A stretch of 64,000 bases of DNA from NCBI GenBank assembly GCA_012862575.1, contig BLSF01000019.1:310001-374000 (forward strand), given 5' to 3'. The notes under the pieces are model-generated. The model saw only the letters and a list, made by a program, of their open reading frames with translations, did no database searches and had not been told where the DNA came from. Made by a program: the position numbers and the translations under genes. Numbering within the stretch: the first letter of the stretch is position 1; each line of letters starts with the position of its first letter. This stretch comes from Parietichytrium sp. I65-24A (lineage: Eukaryota; Sar; Bigyra; Thraustochytrida; Thraustochytriidae). Below are positions 49,001-58,419 of the stretch, piece by piece.

Positions 49001-51790
49001 ATGGCACAGCAAGAAGGCGAGGAGCTTAACCTGAATCCGGACTACCTGCAGGACCCAAGCAAGTTTTCCGCAATAACGTACGTTGTGGACACGTTGGAGA
49101 AGTCGAGCAACACTAGGCAGATCGAGGCGAAGCGAGTATCAGAGCTCTTCCGTGGGGGAGTGAGCGACGAGGAAAAGCTAAAGTATGCTGAAGATCTGAG
49201 CAAAGTGAATGGGGAAGTGGCTCGCATCGTGGAAAGTAATTATGAGGGTTTCAATAGCTCTGTGAGCGGGTTTAGTCAGATTTTTCAGGAATTTACCGAA
49301 GCGCAGTCCAAAGTGCGCAAACTGAAGGAATATGTACTGCGAAGCAAGGAAACACTGATAAGTAGAAAACGAAATCTTAAGAGCTTGTGGTTCCAAAAGC
49401 TACAGCAAGTGCGAGTACTGGAAATTCTCGCGCAAATGGAACGGGTGAAAGAGGCCCCGCGCACAATTGAAAGGCTCTTGGAAGAAGAGAAATTTGAGGA
49501 GTGTGTAGATCACTTCCAGGAAGCTTACACGGCGTCGTTTAGTGGAGACCTGGCCCAAATTGGTGCTTTAACCGAAGTACGAGAGGAGCTGGTGAATTAT
49601 CGTGAACGCATGCACGAGACTCTCATACAGGCGCTCATTGGTTACTTGTCAGGAAACTATCACAGCAAGAGCGAGAGCGACATTGCACTCGTTGGGATTG
49701 ACACCGCTGCCTCAGACAACCAGCGGCAGCTGTCCAACAAGGCCGTGCTGTCCTTGGACTCCATTGTGGTGGCGCTAAAGAAACTAGGCCGTCTCCCTGC
49801 AGCCCTCCACGCAGTGAAGGCCAACTTGCGCCTTGAGCTCAGTTTTGTTATAGAAAAGCACATGAAGCAGGCGCAAGCTTTCCGCCACCCTGTGGGCTTA
49901 TCCATGTCGCAGGAAGAAATCGATGACATCAGAATTGAGTCCATGTTTCACGACATCCTGTCAGACTTTCAGGCGATCTTCACTCGTCACGTCCAATTCT
50001 CGATGGTATTGCAAAGTGAGGCCACCGAGCTGGCAAAGAAGGACTATTCTGTTGCTGAAACATGGAGCTCGGTACAAGTTGAAATTCAGCAACTGTTAGA
50101 AATCCATCTCACGGTCTCTTCATCCGCGTTCCACTCAATGAGGGGAGGAAATTCTGGGAAAGACGTCGTCAACACCACTCTGTCCTTTTCGTTCTCAGCG
50201 GCAAGGGATGAGTCGTTGGATGTCACCAAAAACTCCCACCGCGACTTTGTCAACACAATCGAGCGTTCTCCAATTTGCCCGCCCTCGCCTTTCCGCATTT
50301 TGACGCTTATCGCGCCGATCGTACAGTTCGCCAACTACGGAGATGATATGGCCGGATTCCGAACACGCTCACAGCTATTGAGCTATGTGCGAGACTTTTG
50401 CCGACACACCCTTCTTCCGCAGTTGGAGGCTGAGGGTTCAGAAGCCATGTTTATCGCCGCCAAGTCACAGTACGCACTTCAAAAGCCCCCGGCATCGGAG
50501 GAGTCCATCTTCAAGTGCTGCACCAACATAGGCTCGGCTCTGTGTAAGGAGATCTCGCGCGCAGCTAGCGTAGCCGAGGCACTTTTGCTCATTGATTGCA
50601 ACATTGAGGATGCGCTATTTGCGTACCTTGACAACTTTGTGGTTTTCGCGCAGGGCAACTTGGACAGAATGTGCGAAAAGAAACTCAGTCTGGCTCTCAC
50701 AGAGCAGATGCGAACAATTTTAAAAGAGGATCCCAACTATTTGGCGATAGTGTCCATGAACTCGGAAGCCTTTGAGAACTTGAGCCGCTTTCGCCAAGCA
50801 TGCATCGAGTTTACTAGTAACGAACGCGCTGCGGAGCAGGCTTTTTTCAAATCAGTGACAGGCTTGCACTCACCGGAGGCTAGCCTGCAACCCAAACTTC
50901 TCTCCACCAACAACATGTCCAAAATCGCAGCACTTCATAGCACGTGTGATTTGCTGTTTCGGACGCTAGCTTTTGACTCCAGAGCGCAAGGATTTCAGTC
51001 TCCGCACTCTCTTTTGCAGGGGGCAAGCGAGCAGCATGCTCAGGAGCTCATGTCGCCTGCATTTATGCACATCATTCACGCGGAGCCTGTGGCAGCCGCA
51101 CTGTCGACCCCAAAACTTCAACGGCAGCTAGCTCGTATCGACCAAATTGCCGAACAATGTCTATTTGTCCTGCGCTCGGAGCTTAGGATACGCTGCATTG
51201 GCGGGCTCCGGCATCTCCCCAACGAACTGGCCAACGAGCTTCCCGTCCCAAGTTGCTCCTCTGCCCTCGCACAAGACTTGGTCAAGTGCGCTCGATCTGT
51301 GGAACCTGGTTTGACACAGGCGCACGCTGCATACCTGGTTCGCTCTCTCTGCGCGCTACTCGCGGAGAGCACAATTGAAGCCTTGGTACCGTTCAAAGCG
51401 CTCTTAGTATCACGAAATGCACTTGCTAAAGCATCAAGTAAGGGAAAGTCCTCCGCAGAGCGAACAAAGCTCTCCAAGACACAGATCAGACTCCTTCACC
51501 AGTCGTTGGGCGTACTGCAACAAACAATGTGGACTATCTCGCTAAACTCTCTCGAAGGAGGCGTAAACGTGGATGCAGAGATCGCTGAGGGATCTACGAA
51601 TTCCTCTTTCTTTTGGGAAGTTACGCGAGACCAGCTGACCGCGTTCGACGGCTCTAGACGTTTCTTTCAGTGCCTCCAGGCCCAAGAGGCTGGTCAAGAA
51701 CCTCTTGCTGATATTAGTCAGGCCTTGCTCGGGGCGATCACCACGAAAGAGCTGGACAACATATTGCAGCTCTTTGTTTCTGCCAAGTAG
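49001..51790 (+). CDS. EXOC4: exocyst complex subunit Sec8/EXOC4
   Basis: 929 residues, close to the usual length (about 970). The N-terminal Sec8 region is clear: 'LEKSSNTRQIEAKRVSELFRGG', then the coiled coil 'GFSQIFQEFTEAQSKVRKLKEYVLRSKETLISRKRNLKSLW' and 'RVKEAPRTIERLLEEEKFEECVDHF'. This is the family's conserved block for exocyst assembly. The remainder is helical CATCHR-type tethering rods. The exocyst tethers secretory vesicles to the plasma membrane. Single exon; ATG preceded by AAAAG. It is convergent with the HAD gene, 162 bp apart. Confidence 0.93.
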   Translation: MAQQEGEELNLNPDYLQDPSKFSAITYVVDTLEKSSNTRQIEAKRVSELFRGGVSDEEKLKYAEDLSKVNGEVARIVESNYEGFNSSVSGFSQIFQEFTEAQSKVRKLKEYVLRSKETLISRKRNLKSLWFQKLQQVRVLEILAQMERVKEAPRTIERLLEEEKFEECVDHFQEAYTASFSGDLAQIGALTEVREELVNYRERMHETLIQALIGYLSGNYHSKSESDIALVGIDTAASDNQRQLSNKAVLSLDSIVVALKKLGRLPAALHAVKANLRLELSFVIEKHMKQAQAFRHPVGLSMSQEEIDDIRIESMFHDILSDFQAIFTRHVQFSMVLQSEATELAKKDYSVAETWSSVQVEIQQLLEIHLTVSSSAFHSMRGGNSGKDVVNTTLSFSFSAARDESLDVTKNSHRDFVNTIERSPICPPSPFRILTLIAPIVQFANYGDDMAGFRTRSQLLSYVRDFCRHTLLPQLEAEGSEAMFIAAKSQYALQKPPASEESIFKCCTNIGSALCKEISRAASVAEALLLIDCNIEDALFAYLDNFVVFAQGNLDRMCEKKLSLALTEQMRTILKEDPNYLAIVSMNSEAFENLSRFRQACIEFTSNERAAEQAFFKSVTGLHSPEASLQPKLLSTNNMSKIAALHSTCDLLFRTLAFDSRAQGFQSPHSLLQGASEQHAQELMSPAFMHIIHAEPVAAALSTPKLQRQLARIDQIAEQCLFVLRSELRIRCIGGLRHLPNELANELPVPSCSSALAQDLVKCARSVEPGLTQAHAAYLVRSLCALLAESTIEALVPFKALLVSRNALAKASSKGKSSAERTKLSKTQIRLLHQSLGVLQQTMWTISLNSLEGGVNVDAEIAEGSTNSSFFWEVTRDQLTAFDGSRRFFQCLQAQEAGQEPLADISQALLGAITTKELDNILQLFVSAK

Positions 51791-51952
51791 ACTTTTTGTT
51801 TTTGCTCGTGCAAAGCGAATCACAGACCACCCTTCATTTTCCCCAAACGCCATCAAACCTAAAACCTTGCATCTCTCCAGCTAGCTACTAGAGCGTCAAA
51901 GTAAATATCTTCCGTTAATTTTAAAATTAGTACTTCAAATAAGTTGCATGAA

Positions 51953-52789
51953 TTAAGCACTTTCAGCGCCTTCGCAAGGCTGTTGGCGCTTCGGTAATCT
52001 GGCAAGCACAAGATCCGCAAGGTCCGACACGCAGCGAACGACTGCATCAGCGACATACGCCTCGTCTGTGGGATGATCGCCATTCCACCTGTTCACCCAG
52101 AGCGTTTTCATCCCCACCTTCTTCGCGCCTGCCACATCGCTCTCCAAAGAGTCCCCGACATGGAGCACTTCTTTGGGATCCGACACCCCCGTCAGCTCAA
52201 GCACCTTCAGAAATGGCGCTGGTTCAGGCTTTGGAGCACTCACGTCTTCCGACTTGATCTGGTGCTCAAACATCTCGTCCAGCATTGGAGTCCGCGACAC
52301 ATCGCAATTGCCGTTAGTCAGTGACACGAGCGTGTAGCCTTCGCCTTTCAGCGCCGCCAGCACTGGAAGCACGTTCGGAAAGATGTGGTCCTCCACCTCG
52401 CATCGAGTGTCCAAAAACGCCTTAAACCCCGGCTGTACCACGAGCTCGGGGTCCACCCCCGCAAGCTGTGCCAGGCGCTCTAGCGCAAATTGCCTGATCA
52501 CTGTATGGTTGTGATGCTGCTCGCTCTCCTTGGCTTTAGCCCTCCCATGCGCTAAGTGCTCCTCGAACGCGGTTGCTTCTGGCAGCAGCTTGGCCACTTC
52601 TGGGAACGCCTCCACAAGAAAGCTGTGCTGCGACTCTTCTGCGCGCCGCAGCACAGGCTCGCAGTGCCAGATCGTGTCGTCCAAGTCGAAAGAGATCACC
52701 TTGACGCCCTCCAGCAACGACTTGATGGCCTCCACATCTGCATTCGCTCCCGCCTTCGCGCCCGCTTTCGACCCAGCCTTTGCCTCCAT
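51953..52789 (-). CDS. HAD-superfamily hydrolase (haloacid dehalogenase-like phosphatase)
   Basis: 278 residues from the ATG at 52789. HAD motif I is DLDDT (residues 35-39, nucleophile Asp35), motif II 'VSLTNGN', motif III Lys near 'SEDVSAPKPEPAPF', motif IV 'VLHVGDSLESDVAGAKKVGMKTLWVN'. The helical cap between motifs I and II is of type I (pyrimidine 5'-nucleotidase / YjjG or phosphoglycolate phosphatase-like). The N-terminus carries a KAGSKAGAKAGA low-complexity stretch. Substrate unknown. Tandem with EIF1AD, 402 bp apart. Confidence 0.9.
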   Translation of the reverse strand: MEAKAGSKAGAKAGANADVEAIKSLLEGVKVISFDLDDTIWHCEPVLRRAEESQHSFLVEAFPEVAKLLPEATAFEEHLAHGRAKAKESEQHHNHTVIRQFALERLAQLAGVDPELVVQPGFKAFLDTRCEVEDHIFPNVLPVLAALKGEGYTLVSLTNGNCDVSRTPMLDEMFEHQIKSEDVSAPKPEPAPFLKVLELTGVSDPKEVLHVGDSLESDVAGAKKVGMKTLWVNRWNGDHPTDEAYVADAVVRCVSDLADLVLARLPKRQQPCEGAESA

Positions 52790-53191
52790 CGCCTTCTGCC
52801 GCCTCAAGGAAAGTTGGGACAGGTGGGAAAGAGAAGCGTAGAAGCGTAAAAGCGTAAAAGCGAGAGTGAGCGGTGAAGATGTTCTTCACAGACGCACGAT
52901 CGCCAACTACCGCTGCGAATCTCCCGCCAACGAACGAACGCTTCGTTGCTCTCCGTCCGTTCTTCGTCACCCTCCGCAGCCTTCTTTCCGTGGCCGCCTT
53001 CCTCAGCCTAAATCAAGCGATGGACGTCCGCCCCGCGCTCCGCTGTCTTTGAAAAGTGCCTGCCTTCACTGCGATTGGATGGTGCGAATAGTGCGAATGA
53101 ACGAATCGTTGTGTGAAAGATGAATGAATGAACAAGCTCGACTCTGCCTGGAGAAACCAATACCGAATTGAATAGCTGCCGCATTAGCGCT

Positions 53192-53926
53192 CTAGGGCTG
53201 GCTAGGGACTGGGACCAGATTGTCTTTGTCTTGGTCATCTTTAGCTTGGGCTTCAATTTGGGGTTGGTCGATGGGAGAATCTTCCTCATCCGATTCCACG
53301 TCGGAGTCGTCGTCGGAGTCTTCTTCGGAGGAAGACGCCGCGTAGAAGTTGGCGCCGTTGAGCCTATTGCGATTGACGAAGAGGTCGTCTTCGGAAGTTT
53401 CGTCTTCGGAACCCTCGCCCTCCACATCGGCTGAGAGATTGTTGTCTCCATCCGCGAGGTTGTCGTTGTCAGTGTTGTCGGAGAGAGCGGGAGGCGCATC
53501 GTCGGAGATGACAAGGTCGTTGGCAGCGGATTGTGCGAGCGCGTCCACGTCTTCCTTGCCCGACTCGTCCACGAATGCGGCAGGCCAAAGGTTGTTCTTC
53601 TGCAGATGCTTGACCTGCTCCTTGAAGAGAATATGCTTGACTGTGTACTTGACCTTGCCCTTGCCGCCCGCGGCCGTCGTGTAGTCCTCGTCGGTGTACG
53701 TGGCAATAACAAAGTTCCCGCGCCGGATCCACACCAGCTTGCGAAACTTGGCCGGGAGCAAACAGAGCCCCAGCTCCCCGTTTTCCGCCTTCACTTCTAG
53801 CATATTGCCGCCTCGCGAAGCGATCACCTGCACAATCTGCTCGCCCTCCTTGGGTTCCGGAAGGCCCTCCAAGATGTCGCTTTCCACATGCTTTCTGTAC
53901 TTGGTCTTTCGCTTTGCTCCCGACAT
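53192..53926 (-). CDS. EIF1AD: eIF1A-domain protein (EIF1AD-like)
   Basis: 244 residues starting MSGAKRKTKYRKHV, the family opening. The S1/OB-fold eIF1A-like domain (about residues 15-95: 'IVQVIASRGGNMLEVKAENGELGLCLLPAKFRKLVWIRRGNFVIA') is followed by 'TVKHILFKEQVKHLQKNNLWPAAF', typical of EIF1AD rather than eIF1A, and then by a long Asp/Glu-rich tail. EIF1AD acts in ribosome or RNA metabolism in the nucleus (obelin-like naming in animals). The acidic tail is longer than in animals. The coding-strand leader is GA-rich. Confidence 0.9.
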   Translation of the reverse strand: MSGAKRKTKYRKHVESDILEGLPEPKEGEQIVQVIASRGGNMLEVKAENGELGLCLLPAKFRKLVWIRRGNFVIATYTDEDYTTAAGGKGKVKYTVKHILFKEQVKHLQKNNLWPAAFVDESGKEDVDALAQSAANDLVISDDAPPALSDNTDNDNLADGDNNLSADVEGEGSEDETSEDDLFVNRNRLNGANFYAASSSEEDSDDDSDVESDEEDSPIDQPQIEAQAKDDQDKDNLVPVPSQP

Positions 53927-54108
53927 GTTTTCGACCTCTTTTAATAGCTGTCGACACTGAACGCTGATGATTTCGCAACTTGTCTTCCTTCTCTTCCTTC
54001 TTCTTTCTCTCTCCGTGCGTTCTTTTTGTTCCTCTGCCTGACTCTTAGCTTCCTTCGTAATGCGTTTGCTGTGTGTTTGAAACTGACGGTTTCAATCGTA
54101 CGTTCTGT

Positions 54109-54120
54109 GTACTCGAGTAC
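54109..54120. promoter_or_regulatory. GTACTCGAGTAC palindrome, copy 3
   Basis: Perfect 12-bp palindrome about 183 bp upstream of the EIF1AD ATG. Confidence 0.5.
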
Positions 54121-54553
54121 TCTCTGTCAGGACGTGTGCGACTGACCTGACCACCCAAATTTTATGGACGTTCCTTTGTTCATCTTTGTTCGTTTTGTTC
54201 GATTTCGTTCTCACGTGAAGTACTACGGTGTTGTTAAGTTAAAGCTACAGAGGTGGCTACGTTTTCTCTTTATCGAGAGGTGAAGGATGCACACTCTTGA
54301 AGTTCCGTACTTGTCGCCTTACCAGACCCCACACGAAACATGTATGTAATACGCTAACTTCCGGTAAAGTCAGACCATCGTACCCTATGATAAATGGTAG
54401 GTAGGTTTTCGATAAGAGTAGGCGTCGCCTACTCTTTAGAGTACTTGGTACCAGTACCGATACTACACAAAGGCCATGTCGAGAGTGGTCGAGACTCAAG
54501 GGCATTTGACTGAACTTTGGTGGCACAGCACAAGCCACATGCATAGGCAACGA

Positions 54554-54566
54554 GGTACTCAGTACC
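54554..54566. promoter_or_regulatory. GGTACTCAGTACC motif
   Basis: Near-perfect 13-bp palindrome of the same family as those at 20223, 48546 and 48613. Confidence 0.45.
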
Positions 54567-55345
54567 ACAGTTGAAAGTTTGCGAGGTCTCTTCACATTCG
54601 AACAGAACATCTATTCGGGGCAGCAGTCGAGACAAGTCGGTTCTGAAACGCACGAGGGAACGGAAAGAAAGACAATGAAAAGAAAGAAAGAAAGACACAT
54701 GAGCCTGTTACGCTGCGTACTAATACTCCATTGTCAAAGTTAGCCGGTGGTGTACTGTACAGTTTAGTATTGTTACCGGTATGAGTTGTCGGTCATCACG
54801 GCCTCGGAATACCTCGGAATGCGCTTTCAAGTTCGACTTTGGCTCTGTTGAACGCTCAGCAACGCGCCCAACTCAGCGACTTGGGTTACTCTGAATCCGC
54901 TCAAAGTTTCCGGTTCAAGTTCTCGCAGAAATCATGTCAGCCTACTCACACCCACTTCGCCTTGTTCAAAAGTTCTTGACACATACTTTGGAAGTTGTGA
55001 CGGACACTGTAAGAGTGCGTCTATCAGTGTCAAGCCAAGTGTAGGAAAAAAATTAGAGAAAGAAAGAGCTAGCCACTCTTGAACTACCGTGTTCGCTAAG
55101 AGTGCTACTTCATGCGAGAGGCGAGAGAGCACAAACGACTAAACAACAACTGCATTCCCAGATTCACTGCCCTGGTTCCTGTACTCCAAAACACCACACT
55201 TCTCCCACTCAAGAGCTACTCGAGCCATTCACTACACTTATCTCCTCCACTCCTCCCCTGTAATTTCCAATACCAGACCACGCCTCCCTTCTTCCCATCG
55301 CATTTAGAGCAGGAGACACAAGGTGTACGCGAGGACCGCAGGGTG

Positions 55346-55357
55346 TCCTCGCGAGGA
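55346..55357. promoter_or_regulatory. TCCTCGCGAGGA palindrome, copy 2
   Basis: Identical to 47249-47260, here flanked to a 14-bp perfect palindrome (55345-55358), about 140 bp before the preferred ATG of the next gene. Confidence 0.45.
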
Positions 55358-55498
55358 CGGATTTCGTCAAACGACTCCGTTCCAGTAGCGCCCGCAGCTG
55401 CCACGAACGTCGGACAGAGAGCTTGCTGGGTCGGGCAGATCGGGGAGGAAGGGGAAATCCCGGTGGCTTGTGCAAGCAGTGCGCGTGGGGCGAAGAAG

Positions 55499-58204
55499 AT
55501 GACACCGGAGGAGGCGCGGCGCAAGAAGCTGAAGAAGAAACGCAGCTCGTGTTTCCTGCCGTTGTGCGGCTGCGTGTTCGGCTTACCGGACTGCGACGAG
55601 AAGGCAGGCAGCGACGCTTGCAATGGGCCAGAGAAGAAGAGCGAGCAGAGCGAAATTTCATCGGCATCATCCAAGGTGGAGAAGCAGCACAGCGATGCGG
55701 AAAAGCAGTTAGACGCCCTGCTGGGAATCTCGAGTGTCACGGCGAAGGGGAGCAAGGCGGAGCTTTTGGGCTTTGGTGGGAATTCTGGAGCGACAGGGCT
55801 CTCGGGTAGCTCTACTCCGCCTGGGGAGAAAGGGGGCCCGCGGCGGAAGCAGAGCTACACGCGGGTGGTGGACAGCAGTAATAACAATAGCATGCACCAT
55901 ATCGCGAGCAGCAAGTCGTTGCAGAGCAGTGGCAGGAAAGCGCTCATTGCGAGCCATCGATCCAATTTTGGGGTCCGAGTACTCGTTGCGGACGATTCTA
56001 CGGACGCTGGGCGGTCTCGGGTATCTTCCAACGCCTCCACGGCATCCATGGACTCTGTGCTTCATCATCCAGTCTCAAAGCTGCAAGTGAACGTTCTGAG
56101 GACCACTTCAGGGCGATCGAGGGATGATAAAAAGTCAGTCTTTGGCTTCCTCCGCACATTCGACGCCAAGCTTTACAATCGCGTTGGTTTTTTCGATTGT
56201 CTGGATAATCTTTCTGAAGGAGACATTGTCCTATTTCACACAAGAAGACTTGCCAGCAGACTTCAGCGGATGTTGGTACATTCGGGCGGGTTTGATCACA
56301 TTGGAATTGTTGTGCAGTACGAAGATTGCTCAGACGAAACCTGCTGCTCTCAGGAGCTCAAACAAGCGAGACGCGCCGCGGGCGTCAAGCCGTGGCATAC
56401 TCTAGAGGCAGATTCGAATGGTGTGTCGCTGTATAGGTTTACACCAACCTGTCTTGGGGCTTACAAAGGCGTGGTGTGCATTCGCCATTTACAAACCGAC
56501 CCTCTCGTGTTTTCAGCGAAGGACATACACGACAAGTTGACCGATTTTGTGGAAACGATGAACGGCCGCCCTTATGAGAAAGACATGCTGCAAATTGTCC
56601 GCTCTGCTAATTTTCTGGGAACGAATGAAGTAGAGGACCTCTCCTCCGTGTTTTGCAGTGAACTCGTAGCAGCTGCCTACATTCGGCTTGGACTGATACA
56701 GTCCGCAAACCGCCCTAGCAACGCGTATATCCCCGGTGACTTTGCGTCAAAAAATAGCAAGTCTCGCCGAGCGATCCAGCTCGCTGTGGGTGCCATGCTC
56801 TCGGATGAGCAGGTCATCGACTGTAACAACATGCGCGCGACAAAACTCGGAGGGTTCAACTCCAGTGCAGAGCTCTCCCTTAAGAGCAAGCCGTCGCTCT
56901 CAACGCTTTCGGAGACTGGCGAGAAGAGCCTTGATGAGCTGCTTCCTGTCGATGCTGAAGACGTTCAAGTCACGGAGGAGCAAAAACATCTAGGTGGCTT
57001 CCGATCTTCCAAGGATAGTATGGCTCTTCTGGCGAAACAAAAAGTCATTCGCCAAAAGCAGTCTTCCTCTGAGGCAAGCGATTGTAGCACCGATTCCAAG
57101 CCATCTAACACTGTTCGCTTTGCAAACTCGGACACTCTGAATGACAAGCGAATTCCAAGTTCTTTGTCGAGAACCGATTCGATGAACGCGCGTGGACGCC
57201 GATCGCTTCCACCAGGCTTTGACCGATCTCGATCTCTTCGCGATCATATCTCTGCGGAACGAGCTCTCACCAAGTCCACAATCAGGCGCTCTCAGAGCAC
57301 GCAAATCGGCAGGTTTGCTCGCTACGTCGTTCTGGAGCGTCTCGAACAGAGTAGAACGAAGAAGTCTAGGCAGTCATCCGTGCGCCAATTCAACAGTCCG
57401 CTCTCTCTATCCGAACTCCGAGTGGAAAGAGCCCCGCTATCCAACGTGAACGAAGCTCCACCTGATGACGCTCCAGAATCTGCTAGTACGATATCATCGT
57501 CTGGAAGTGAGGAACCCACGTCGGCCGCTCAAAACCGCGTGACAGACGAGTCTCGCACAACGATGGCGTTGGACCCTGAAGAACTCGAACAGCACGGGGA
57601 CCTTACCAAACTTCTGCGGAAAAAGAGCGCCGTATTTAGGGAAAATAGCGAACTTTCTAGCGATGATGATGGGGATTCGTCTGTCGGGTCGTTCCGGAGC
57701 TCCTTAGACGATATGGAGGACGGGGACGATGACCAGGTTGGCACCTCGACCATCTCGGAGCTTGTGAAATTAGATACCGGCGAAAGGCACATCCAGTTCC
57801 TGTTTGTGAAGAGGAAAGCTATCGTCAACCTAAACTTTGCCTTATCTCTGCATTCTGAAGACGAAGATGTGTCGCAGGAGGAGGGCTGCCCAGATCTGCC
57901 AGTACAGTTCAGTCTTATCGGGCCGATTGAGAATCAGATTATGAATTCTCTCCAAGCCAGCGAAGCGCAGTGTGACGAAGAACTAGATCGCATCGCTGAA
58001 GTTTCTGAAATCGTTTACGAAACTTTGTCGTATCCTACTTCGGACGATGTTTTTCTCGAAACCTTTACTTTGCGAGAGAGGGGATGGTACGAGCTAAAGT
58101 GGGAACGTAGGAATGACGTGGATGGCAAGGAAAGCGAGCAGGAGTCCCAAGCTGCGCTCAACTTGTCGCTTTTGTGCCATATTGAATCCTTGAGGTCAAC
58201 TTAA
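55499..58204 (+). CDS. permuted papain-fold (YiiX/NlpC-P60-like) protein with long disordered tail
   Basis: 901 residues from ATG 55499 (MTPEEARRKKLKKKRSSC). The folded core (about residues 225-420) matches the permuted papain-like amidase/peptidase family: 'LSEGDIVLFHTRRLASRLQRMLVHSGGFDHIGIVV' with catalytic His267, 'HTLEADSNGV' with acidic Glu303, and 'SSVFCSELVAAAYIRLGLI' with catalytic Cys386 in the order His-Glu-Cys. The rest is Ser-rich, charged and probably disordered; a second small region near the end ('RHIQFLFVKRKAIVNLNFAL', 'REROW..LKWERRN'-like) may be folded. A Cys/Lys-rich N-terminus suggests a membrane or lipid anchor. Substrate is unknown: peptide or acyl amide. The in-frame upstream ATG at 55112 gives leader-like sequence and is not preferred. 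Confidence 0.8.
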   Translation: MTPEEARRKKLKKKRSSCFLPLCGCVFGLPDCDEKAGSDACNGPEKKSEQSEISSASSKVEKQHSDAEKQLDALLGISSVTAKGSKAELLGFGGNSGATGLSGSSTPPGEKGGPRRKQSYTRVVDSSNNNSMHHIASSKSLQSSGRKALIASHRSNFGVRVLVADDSTDAGRSRVSSNASTASMDSVLHHPVSKLQVNVLRTTSGRSRDDKKSVFGFLRTFDAKLYNRVGFFDCLDNLSEGDIVLFHTRRLASRLQRMLVHSGGFDHIGIVVQYEDCSDETCCSQELKQARRAAGVKPWHTLEADSNGVSLYRFTPTCLGAYKGVVCIRHLQTDPLVFSAKDIHDKLTDFVETMNGRPYEKDMLQIVRSANFLGTNEVEDLSSVFCSELVAAAYIRLGLIQSANRPSNAYIPGDFASKNSKSRRAIQLAVGAMLSDEQVIDCNNMRATKLGGFNSSAELSLKSKPSLSTLSETGEKSLDELLPVDAEDVQVTEEQKHLGGFRSSKDSMALLAKQKVIRQKQSSSEASDCSTDSKPSNTVRFANSDTLNDKRIPSSLSRTDSMNARGRRSLPPGFDRSRSLRDHISAERALTKSTIRRSQSTQIGRFARYVVLERLEQSRTKKSRQSSVRQFNSPLSLSELRVERAPLSNVNEAPPDDAPESASTISSSGSEEPTSAAQNRVTDESRTTMALDPEELEQHGDLTKLLRKKSAVFRENSELSSDDDGDSSVGSFRSSLDDMEDGDDDQVGTSTISELVKLDTGERHIQFLFVKRKAIVNLNFALSLHSEDEDVSQEEGCPDLPVQFSLIGPIENQIMNSLQASEAQCDEELDRIAEVSEIVYETLSYPTSDDVFLETFTLRERGWYELKWERRNDVDGKESEQESQAALNLSLLCHIESLRST

Positions 58205-58419
58205 GTTTTGGCCCATCTTCTCGTACGTATTATCTGTTTTTCTTTAAATTTTGTGCATAATCTTATTTTGGTTAGTCTTCATTCAGGCCGTCTTGCCAAT
58301 CAAAGAAAGGCGAAAAATAGTCAGACAATTTTTCATCAGAGAATAAGAATAGATTTTTCTATCAAACTAGGTCTACATCTTTTTATGCGTTACGAGAAAA
58401 AAAAAGGAGAAAAACACAT
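58205..58419. other. convergent 3' spacer
   Basis: 215 bp between the papain-like and EFHC genes; AT-rich with an AAAAAAAA run near 58396. Probably 3' UTRs. No gene. Confidence 0.5.

Larger units (their letters stand above)
53927..55498. promoter_or_regulatory. 1.6 kb divergent intergenic region
   Basis: Between EIF1AD (minus) and the papain-like gene (plus). It contains the palindrome GTACTCGAGTAC (54109-54120), GGTACTCAGTACC (54554-54566), a GTAC-rich stretch at 54437-54465 and 54745-54765, and the palindrome TCCTCGCGAGGA (55346-55357). An open frame from 55112 runs into the gene, but its first 129 codons look like leader. Confidence 0.55.

Noticed and set aside
55112-55498. Upstream extension of the papain-like protein frame
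   Set aside because: Looks like leader: no domain, runs through the palindrome, and the basic start at 55499 is more natural.
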